Shown here piece by piece: positions 34,001-45,500 of a stretch of DNA of 64,000 nucleotides (the first letter of the stretch is position 1; each line of letters opens with the position of its first letter). The notes below the pieces were generated by a model that was not told where the DNA came from, did no database searches, and saw nothing but the letters and a program-made list of their open reading frames with translations. The position numbers were made by a program, and so were the translations under genes. Where the stretch lies: the NCBI GenBank assembly GCA_009193005.1, contig SDWI01000151.1:352223-416222 (forward strand), read 5' to 3'. This DNA comes from Lamellibrachia luymesi (Eukaryota; Annelida; Polychaeta; Sabellida; Siboglinidae).

Positions 34001-37000
34001 ACCCTAGAGACAAGGAGGTTAAGAGGAGATCAGATTGAAGTTTTTAAGATATTGAATGGGTATGAAAATATTGATAGAAACATGTTTTTAGTAAAGGATC
34101 AGTGTAGATTGGATATCAGGAAGTACTCGTTCTCACAGAGGACAGTAAATGAATGGAACAAATTGTCTATGGATTGTGTAACTGCTAGCAGTGTGAATAT
34201 GTTTAAAACAATGTTGACACATATCTCAGGAGGGCAGGTTACACATAGATGAACATTGTTGGACTCTCGATAAGCCAATGGCTTCCTTGTCCACTTGCCA
34301 TCTAGGCCTTTGGTTTAGATGGCAAATCTTGTTGTTAAGTCTTGTTAAACTACAACTCCATTTATCTGCAACATCATTCATTTTAATTATGGAAAATTAA
34401 ATGTCAACCTGAAACACAAAAAGACACAAGAAAAATATTAAAGCGTGAGAACATCACCTGATAACATCACTATTACAAACATCTTACTTAAATTCTCCCT
34501 GCTCACTGTCAAGAGAATACAGCATAGTGTACAGTATTATTTCATCTGATTAAAAACGTTTACACAGAGTTGTACTTGCTGTTTGCAGAAGAGCACGAAG
34601 AACGCGTTGGAAACGGCACGCACGTTTGCGACGCTTTTCAACGACATGGAGCTGCGGAGCAGACTGCAAGCAGCACATTCTATGGAGTCATTCAAGAACT
34701 ACCTGTTGGAGCATGCGAAAGAACTCGCCTCAGATCAGAGCTCGGAGAATCGCAATGCAACTGCTGAGTCACTCTCTCTCCCAGCTCAACCGGTCAGTGC
34801 CTCATGTCTCAGCAGTCTATTTTAGCTCGGTTGCCATTTAGTTATGTCCTCTCTCCTCTGTCCATATTTGTGTGGTCTTCACAACTGCTCGGTGTCTGCA
34901 ATGAAGTGAAAATGAAAGCGCTGTATCACAGTAACATCACCCTAACTTTGTCTGTCAAGAAGTGAACATGAATACACATTGCCACGTAGTCACATCACCC
35001 TTCTGTCAAGAAGTGAAGATGAATACACATTGCCACGTAGTCACATCACCCTAACTCTGTCTGTCAAGAAGTGAAAATGAATACACATTGCCACGTAGTC
35101 ACATCACCCTAACTCTGTCTGTCAAGAAGTGAAGATGAATACACATTGCCACGTAGTCACATCACCCTAACTCTGTCTGTCAAGAAGTGAAGATGAATAC
35201 ACACTGCCACATAGTCACATCACCCTAATTCTGTCTGTCAAGAAGTGAAGATAAATACACATTGCCATGTAGTCACATCACCCTAACTCTGTCTGTCAAG
35301 AAGTGAAGATGAATACACATTGCCACATAGTCACATCGCCCTAACTGTGTCTGCCAAGAAGTGAAAGCACTGTGCCACGATCACATCATTCTAATTGTGT
35401 CTGCCAAGAAGTGAAAGTGCAAACACTGTGCCACTGTCACATCACCCTACCTGTGTCTACCAAGAAATGAAAATGAAAGCACTGCTACAGTCACATCACC
35501 TTAACATCCATTTTGTGATTACAGGGCAAGTCACAGTGCTGGTTTGCAAGAAACTTGAGAGATGACTTTAGGAGAAGGTTCAACCTTTATGCATCTGACT
35601 TCAAGGACGGTATGTTAGGCAGTGTCTAAATAATGCCCATTTCATATGACATCATAAAGCAACAGGGAATAACTTTCTGCGTTGAGAGATCAAGTTTTTA
35701 ATTGCACTGGTTTTTAAAGTCCATTGGAACTATGTTGCACAGTGAAGGGTTTTTGCAGGGAGAATACCTATATATAATCCCTCAATAGCTTCCTAGTATA
35801 TTAAACCATCTATTGACAACTTTAAATTTTAAACAGGATCACGTTCACTCACTCATTCATACTAATCATAAGACATATACATATATTCTACAGTTTATTA
35901 CGTATAAAAATACACAATGATTACAATTCTTCAAACTACTATATATATATAATGCTATGTGGCTGTGTTCCACGCCAGAACATTCCTCGGCACACAAATC
36001 TACCCTCTATACTAATTCACTGTCTACAGAGAGAGTGTATCGCGCCATATTCCACACAAATCTCAGCCAACAATGTGCTGAGAACTATATGACACGTACT
36101 AACCTTCATTGGTCATACGTGTAGCAAACTCCTGTCTGTAAAATATACAGAGCGACATCCGACTCTTTGATCAGACTGGTAACTGGTAACAAGTGTAACT
36201 TTCCCACGACGTCATCCAACAATTCATTGGCCTGTTACAGCAACAGCCCATAGCTCAGTCCTGGCTTGCAGCCAGTCCAGAACCCATCTTGACCACGACC
36301 TGTTCTTTCCCACAGTGTCACCCAGATCCTATGAAATGGCCCCTGTATATACAGATCCTATGAAATGGCCCCTGTATATACAGATCCTATGAAATGGCCC
36401 CTGTATATACAGATCCTATGAAATGGCCCCTCTATATACGGCTAAATGCAGTGTCCTAGGTTATGTGTTGACCCAGAGTAGGGTGTTTGCTCAAGACTCT
36501 CTAGTTCACTCACAACCTAACTCTTGGTATCCAGGGTAGCTGAATCGTAAACTCTACCGAAGCCCTACCAACAAAGACCCCAGATGTCCTAACTTGTCGA
36601 ATATTCCAGACATCTCCCCTCTGTAGTTGCATCTCACTTTCTATAAAACCCAGCGATTTACATACAATAGTGATTAAGCATGTTGAGCTGTGGTGACATG
36701 AAACACTGTATGATACAGAAGATATTGAACGTGTGTTAACCATCTAAATATGTTACAATTCTATGCCAGTTTTGAGCTTGCTGAACCCTTTAGTTTTGAT
36801 GTGCCTCTGGTTTCTAAAGATTTAGGCACAATAGAAATGTTTGTTGTCATTATAACATTTCATCTATGTAGCTACAGTAGCACAATGGAGAACCCATTTT
36901 TATTGTTTGGTTATTCACAATTTTGGTATCTATGGTTAGTACTGCAGTTATAATGTGGCCGGAGACAGTAGAAGTAATTCAGTGCTTGTGCTTGCTAAGA

Positions 37001-40000
37001 CACTTTCTGTGTGTGCTTGTAGGAATAGTGGGGCCTGGCACACTCTACAAGACATTGTCAACAATCGTATTTCTCTACTTTGCTGTTCTCCTGCCATCGA
37101 TTGCCCTGGGAGAACTCAACTCAACCAACACTGATGGCAACATTGGTAGGTTGTCACACTGTTGGCGCCATCTGGTGAATGTCCATTACATTGTTGCACC
37201 ATCTGGTGATTCTCCATTGCATTGTTCCTGTGCAAATTTCCAATTTGTATCTTACCTTATCTTAACCCCGATTCAAGCTCCAGTGTCTGTGCGTGTGCGT
37301 ATAATGTATAATAACAATGATATATAATGACATACATATTGTAACAAAATAACATGTAGATCAACCTCTATGTAACTTATGTATTTATAAAGTAAAGTAA
37401 AGTAAATGTATTCCCTCATCATCATGGTATACAACGTAAGTCAAACAAAAGCAATAAAGATGAGGTGGCTACCAGAGAAATTTAAACTTATCAAACTAGT
37501 ATACTCACAAGTAAATAGTGTTACGTAAGGGTAATATTCGTAATTTTGGTGGCATCGCCTTACGGGTAAGGAGATCCATTTACTGTAATTAGAGTTAACA
37601 TATCAGCACACATGAGATACATTTACTGTAATTAGAGTTAACATATCAGCACAAATGAGATACATTTACTGTAATTAAAGTTAACATATCAGCACACATG
37701 AGATCCATTTACTGTAATTAGAGTTAACATATCAGCACACATGAGATACATTTACTGTAATTAGAGTTAACATATCAGCACACATGAGATCCATTTAATG
37801 TAATTAGAGTTAACATATCAGCACACATGAGATACATTTACTGTAATTAGAGTTAACATATCAGCACACATGAGATCCATTTACTGTAATTAGAGTTAAC
37901 ATATCAGCACACATGAGATATATTTACTATAATTAGAGTTAACATATCAGCACACATGAGATACATTTACTGTAATTAGAGTTAACATATCAGCACACAT
38001 GAGATCCATTTACTGTAATTAGAGTTAACATATCAGCACACATGAGATACATTTAAATAGAAATGTTAATTTCTGTCACCCATTTTTGTAGATGTGAAGA
38101 AAGTGATATACTCACAGTGCATCGGAGGACTCTACTTCGCACTGTTTGGAGGCCAGCCAATGATTATTCTGTTGACTACAGCACCACTGGCTCTCTACAC
38201 AAAAGGTGAAATATTAAGTAATGTTTTTTTCCGTAACGTTGCCAGAAATACAACTTTTTTGGTTTGAAATCCACATTTTGGCAACTTGAAATTCGTTACA
38301 AAGACGTATAATTCCATATATAATTTGCATTGGTTAATCAACCTGTATAATTGAGTGTCGCCATCTCTCAAGCTATAAAAAAATATGGTTGCAGCCAATA
38401 TAAGACAGTTGCACTAGATTGGTTGCCGCCAATGTAAGACAGTTGTACTAGATTGTTTGAAGCCAGTATAAGTCAGTTGCACTGGATTGGTTGCAGCTAA
38501 TATAAGACAGTTGCACTAGATTGGTTGCAGCTAATATAAGACAATTGCACTAGAATGGTTGCAGCCAATATAAGACAGTTGCACTAGATTGGTTGCCGCC
38601 AATGTAGGACAGTTGTACTAGATTGTTTGAAGCCAGTATAAGTCAGTTGCACTGGATTGGTTGCAGCCAATATAAGACAGTTGCACTAGATTGGTTGCAG
38701 CCAATATAAGACAGTTGCACTAGATTGGTTGCAGCCAAAATAAGCCAGTTACACTAGATTGGTTACAGCCAATATAAGACAGTTGTACAAGATTGGTTAC
38801 AGCCAATATAAGACAGTTGCACTAGATTGGTTGCAGCCAATATAAGACAGTTACACTAGATTGGTTACAGCCAATATAAGACAGTTACACTAGATTGGTT
38901 ACAGCTGATATAAGACAGTTGCACAAGATTGGTTGCAGCCAATATAAGACAGTTACACTAGATTGGTTACAACCAATATAAGACAGTTACACTAGATTGG
39001 TTACAGCCAATATAAGACAGTTACACTAGATTGGTTACAGCCAATATAAGACAGTTGTACAAGATTGGTTACAGCCACTATAAGACAGTTGCACTAGATT
39101 GGTTACAGCCAATATAATACAGTTACACTAGATTGGTTACAGCCAATATAAGACAGTTGCACAAGATTGGTTACAGCCAATATGAGACAGTTACACTAGA
39201 TTGGTTACAGCCAATATAAGACAGTTGTACAAGATTGGTTACAGCCAATATAAGACAGTTGTGCAAGATTGGTTACAGCCAATATAAGACAGTTACACTA
39301 GATTAGTTACAGCCAATATAAGACAGTTGCACAAGATTGGTTGCAGCCAATATAAGACAGTTACACTAGATTGGTTGCAGCCAAAATAAGACAGTTACAC
39401 TAGATTGGTTACAGCCAATATAAGACAGTTGTACAAGATTGGTTACAGCCAATATAAGACAGTTACACTAGATTGGTTACAGCCAATATAAGACAGTTGT
39501 ACAAGATTGGTTGCAGCTAATATAAGACAGTTGCACTAGATTGGTTGCAGCCAATATAAGACAGTTACACTAGATTGGTTGCAGCTAATATAAGACAATT
39601 GCACTGGACTGGTTACAGCCAATATAAGACAATTGCACTGGACTGGTTACAGCCGATATAAGACAATTGCACTGGACTGGTTACAGCCAATATAAGACAG
39701 TTGCACTAGATTGGTTACAACCAATATAAGACAGTTGTACTAGATTGGTTGCAGCCAATATAAGACAGTTACACTAGATTGGTTGCAGCCAATATAAGAC
39801 AATTACACTAGATTGGTTGCAGCTAATATAAGACAATTGCACTAGATTGGTTGCAGCCAATATAAGACAGTTGCACTAGATTGGTTGCAGCCAAAATAAG
39901 ACGGTTACACTAGATTGGTTACAGCCAATATAAGACAGTTGCACAAGATTGGTTACAGCCAATATAAGACAATTGCCCTAGATTGGTTTCAGCCAATATA

Positions 40001-42467
40001 ATACAGTTGTCTATTTGCAGTGGTGTTCACCATATCGACAGACATGGGTGTTGACTTCCTGGCGATGTACGCATGCACCGGCCTGTGGAACATGTTCTTT
40101 CTGTTCATCTATGCCTTCTCTGGGGCCAGCGTCATCATGAAGTGGTCAACCAGGTACATCATCTCTTCTCTAATTAGGATTTTTTATTACTATATTACTT
40201 AAAAGTCCTTCTTCAATGAAATGTTTCGCTCCTCTCATTTCTGACTTATTTCATGAAAAATCAAACCTACCTAGTATTATATACCTTGTTATTTAATTTT
40301 GGTGAAATCATCAGACAAACTATTAAATAATTTTTTACCGGGTCCAATAAAAATTATGCGAATAAATGGCAGAAGTGCCCAGTATGTTGTTAACAGTAAT
40401 ATGTTGTTTCCAGGTCGACAGAGGAAATATTTGCCCTGTTCATCTCGATTGCCTTCACCGTGGATGCATGCAAGGGCGTGTCAAAACGTGAGAATAACTA
40501 ATTACTAAAAAAAACATAGGAATAACGTATGAAAGTTGACTGCTCTGACAGCATGGCATAATTAAAGTTAACTATAACTGCTTTGGCAGCATAATTTAAA
40601 GATAATGCTATATAAAAAAATTCCCAGTTTCTTATCAAAACGTTTTCAAAAGGTAATAATAATAATAATAATAAATTTTTATATGGCTTAATTCCTCATC
40701 ACTGCAAATTCACAGCTGAGACTGCTTTGGGCTGCTCCAGTGGTGTCTGTTGGTGTTTGTATGGGGCGGTGGCTCAGTGGTTAGAGCACAGGACTGGCAA
40801 TCGAGAGGAACTGTGCTCGAATCCACCTGCCCCCATTTTGAAGTTTGGGCAATTTCATTCGCACCACTTTGCCTCAGTACATCAGCTGCATAAACAAGTA
40901 CCTGGTGTACAACCAACAGTGATAGGATTCCAGTGATGGAATTATAAGAACGAGCAACTTTCATGCAGCAATTGCAGTGTGGCTGGATGCTTCAATAGAA
41001 GGTGAAATGGTATTTGCACGAACAGGTCTGTCAGGGGCAAATTGTAACGCGCTCTGAGCAATGAACATTTGCAAGGCCACTGAATAAATTTAATTCTATT
41101 GGTTTTGCTTTGGTGCAGAGTTTAAAGAGACCTATAATTCGGGATGTGACACGTTGGTTGCCAATGCTACGGAGGCTGTGGGAGAGGTCTGTGAGAGAGA
41201 GAAGAGCATCCTGTATCTCCTGTTGGTGCTGGGCACTCTCTGGCTTGGGCTCACCCTCTTCCACTTCACTAAAACGTACGTAGATTCCTTTCCTTTCCGT
41301 CTTATCATTATTCTAAAGTAATACCTTTTATGCACTGTATGTCATTGGGCAAATCTTGTTTCACAGTTAATATATGGGTTTAACTAAAAAAATGTTTTAC
41401 AATTATATATATATATATATATATATATGACTTCACATGCTTTTTTATAGTTTTAGCTAACAAATGGTTGTATTTGCCATATAATTTATGTGCAATGCAG
41501 AAGGCACACGATATACACAACAATTTGTGTTGTTTGTGGTAAATTATTGTCCTTGAGATAATATTGCTCTAACGTTTGCGTCAGTCCATTCCTGAACTCG
41601 GGCAAGCGAGAACTGTTGGCTGACTTCGCCCTTCCAGTCTCTGTGGTTGTCTTGTCATTCTTTGGCTCATACGTCTTCAGTGATATTGACTGTAAGTATA
41701 TTGACAGTATTACATCACTGTTTCGTTCACATTAGCAGACTTGCCACATCATACGGCTTTCCTGCATGCAATATGGATTTCTGTTATTAAAACAGTACCT
41801 ACTATGCCTTCTAGGGTTTTGAGACATTTCACCCTCAGTGACATAAAAATATTTGTGTTAGCCTAAGATTGATTTGTTTAAAGTGCAGTTAACACATTAT
41901 ATTTAAAACAACTATTGAATGAGTGCCAACAACTATTGAATGAGTGCCAACAACTATTGAATGAGTGCCAACAACTATTGGATGAGTCCCAACAACTTTC
42001 AGACACAGTATAATTTTAAGGTGACAACTAAATTTGCATTATTAATAAAATGAAAATGAGACATTTCAGTTGAGCAGTGTAATTTCTTACAATTGAAAAT
42101 AAAACGATCTCTTGTAATGTGTGAGTGTCTTGCTTGCAGTGAATAAATTCGGCTACGAAGACAAAGCAGTGTTTGTGGTCAGCAATCTGGGCAAGTTGAC
42201 GTTGACAACGGTGTTTACTTCAATGGGCCTCGGCTTCTGTCTTTCACTGCTGTTCTTCATGGATCAGAACATCTCTGGCGCAATGGTCAACAGTCCAGAA
42301 AACAGGTGTGTTGCAACTCCTTGTTTGCAAACACTAGATAATAGCTGTAGGCTCCCGCAACAATTAATTTAGTCCATTGCAAATTAAGTGCGTATTTTAA
42401 AAAAATAATTGAAAGATTTGCCTATCGTCATTAGATGGGGTAACTTGCAAAAGTGTGAATAGTTGTA

Positions 42468-42537
<70 letters not shown>

Positions 42538-45500
42538 CTATTTTATATTATNNNNNNNNNNNNNNNNNNNNNNNNNNNNNNNNNNNNNNNNNNNNNNNNN
42601 NNNNNNNNNNNNNNNNNNNNNNNNNNNNNNNNNNNNNNNNNNNNNNNNNNNNNNNNNNNNNNNNNNNNNNNNNNNNNNNNNNNNNNNNNNNNNNNNNNNN
42701 NNNNNNNNNNNNNNNNNNNNNNNNNNNNNNNNNNNNNNNNNNNNTATATATAATTTAATTGATGTATGACCTTTAAACTTGTATTCAATTTGATAAGGTT
42801 TATGTGTGTCTACTTGACCTAATGTTGCCTAAAATAATCATTAAGATATTACATGTGAAATTTAATTATAGGAAGTAGTTATCTCTTTATTGTAATTCAA
42901 GTAATGGTATCTCCACTAGTGTTAATAGTATTAATATATTTTTTTTGAAATAGTGTCAGATCCAAGATTGTTTGTGGCTCTTCACAGCATATTAAAAATT
43001 AATAACATAATAATAATAATAATTTATTGTCTATTGCAATCATGAGATTGAATAAAAGTACAGATACAAAATATGCACTTGCTAAAATTGTATGTGTATG
43101 TTTTAGGTTAGAAAATATTTAAAAGAAACTAAAAAATGTATATATATATATATATATACATATATAAATATAAATCATAAAACATGTTCCAGAACTGCTA
43201 AACAAATAGATTAAAACATTACCAATACTAACATTGTTCCTTGTGTGTGACTGCCAGGTTGAAGAAGGGAACGGCCTACCACTGGGATCTGTTTGTGGTG
43301 GGACTACTGAACGGCGTGCTCACGTTTATGGGTCTGCCGATGATCCATGGAGCTCTGCCTCACTCCCCCCTACATGTGCTCGCCATGGCCGACGTAGAAG
43401 ACAGGGTGGATGGGGGCGTCATCAAACAGAAGTCAGTGCCTTTCCTCAACTGGCAAATGAAAACTATAGTTTGAAATGTAATTATTGAAACTATTTGAAA
43501 CAAAATTATGTTGTCGCATTTTATACACAAATATTTTATTAACTTTTTAATATTGATTTTTGCACGTTCTGTTCCAGCTTTACCCGAGGGAAGAATACAA
43601 ATATTTCAAACTACATTCTGGCGAAAACAAAATGGCCACTGAAAATCACATTAATGCTCATAACTGGTTCTACTTGAGGTAGATTCCAGATTTTAAGTGT
43701 GTTTCGAATTACTTTTGACATCACAGAATCCAATAACTACAATGATATGAACTTTATTTTAGCGTTCAATAATGGATGGTCAAGGCAGTGTATCACATGT
43801 TACAGGGTGGTGTTTGTGCGAGAGAACCGAGTGACCGGGGTCGTTGTCCACATCCTAGTTGGTCTGTCGTTATTCATGCTACCCAACCCCCTCTCCTATA
43901 TCCCCCCCGCCGTACTAGATGGACTCTTCCTCTACCTCGCTATCACCGCTCTCAACAACAACCAGATGTTTGAGCGACTCACGCTGCTCTTCACAGAACA
44001 GGTACAACTTTGTCATTAGGGTCATTCTGTGTGAAACCAACCACAAAAAGGGCAAGTAACCTTTGCAACAAAATATTTTTCAACTGTGATGTGATGCATA
44101 TAATATATGGATAGAAAAATATGTCAGTTTTCTCTTAAGACCAATATCAATTCTTTATCATCATAGTGATGTCTACCTGTTGAAAAGTAACACGAAATTG
44201 TTGCCATTTTTTATCATTTATATGCAATAAGTTTAAAACTATTTCACTCACTGACATTTTGCATAGGTAAATATCAGAACAGGTCCAACAATTTCATTCA
44301 AATCTGAGTGGGTAAAAATATTGCTGGTTGATTTTCATTGGTTAACTGATACACGGCTAGTTAGGGGTATTGTACAATTAGAATGACCTAATTCTCTGAT
44401 TTTTTCTATATCAAAGTTCATCTGAATTGACAATGTTTTATTCCATGTTTTAATCTTTAATGCTGTAGTATATTCATTGTCAGAAATTGTATAAAATGTG
44501 AATTTGACAGACTTGTCTGTGACACACCTGTCTCTGTGATACACCTGTTTGTGGGACATGATAACTGTTTTAATGTGTACTGTTGTTCAAGTAATCAGTT
44601 TGCATTATAAAACAGATTTTAAAATAATTTCTTTAAAAAAAATTACCTAAAATGTTTGCATATAACAACACATATTTCGCATATACTGTACTTTTATTCA
44701 GTAGTATGATTGCAAAAGAAATAAGTAATTATTACACAATTATTATTATTATTAATGTTTCTGTGACATGACTGTCTGTATTGCACACCTGTGTGTTGAT
44801 GTTTAGGCCCAGTACCCACCCAACCACTACATCAGTCGGGTGCCCCAGAGAAAGGTTCATTTCTTCACCATCCTGCAGCTGCTTCAGCTGGCAGTGCTCT
44901 GTGGGATTGGGTTCGCTCCCATGCCCTTCCTCAAGATGGTCTTCCCTGTCCTCATCTTCCTTATGCTCCCAATCAGGTGAGTGATGGGAGAGTGGAATCA
45001 CCATACCTTTCAAACTGCTTCCAACTGCAAGAGTTGCAGTGTATAATATGTGACATATTAGGTTATTAACTCAACAAGCACTTTATTGTGTATAATGTTG
45101 ATTTTACATCCCATTTATATTCATTATTATTCTATATTTGTTAAGCATATTTATGTTTTAACTTATTTTTTAAAACTTAGTTACATTTTCAACTTATTTA
45201 TTTTTTATTCATATATATAGGTTTTTAACCTGAAATAAAAGTATTCGTAACCTCTACCCCTTATTAACTGACGTGAAAACCAACAGGGCAAAGAACTGCT
45301 TTATAAGCTCATGCCCGTTTAACCAGTAGCAGTTATTCATGTGCGTGCTCAGAGATACATAATTTTTATAATGTAAATAATACACTATTTAGTCACTATA
45401 CTTTATAATAACTACTTTAACTTTCCTTTGTAACTAAGCTTTTATTTTATATATGATTTTTTACTTTATTTAAAATATTTTCTAACCTAACATGTGCGCA

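Noticed and set aside
34052..34252. Extra SLC4A11 exon
   Set aside because: Encodes a reverse-transcriptase C-terminus; exons 5 and 6 join perfectly without it.
38390..40013. CRISPR-like array
   Set aside because: Direct tandem repeats with no unique spacers in an animal genome; a minisatellite.
40766..40837. Functional tRNA gene
   Set aside because: tRNA-like fold with a closable acceptor stem, but followed by a SINE body shared with 24195-24480; A/B boxes are those of a SINE head.
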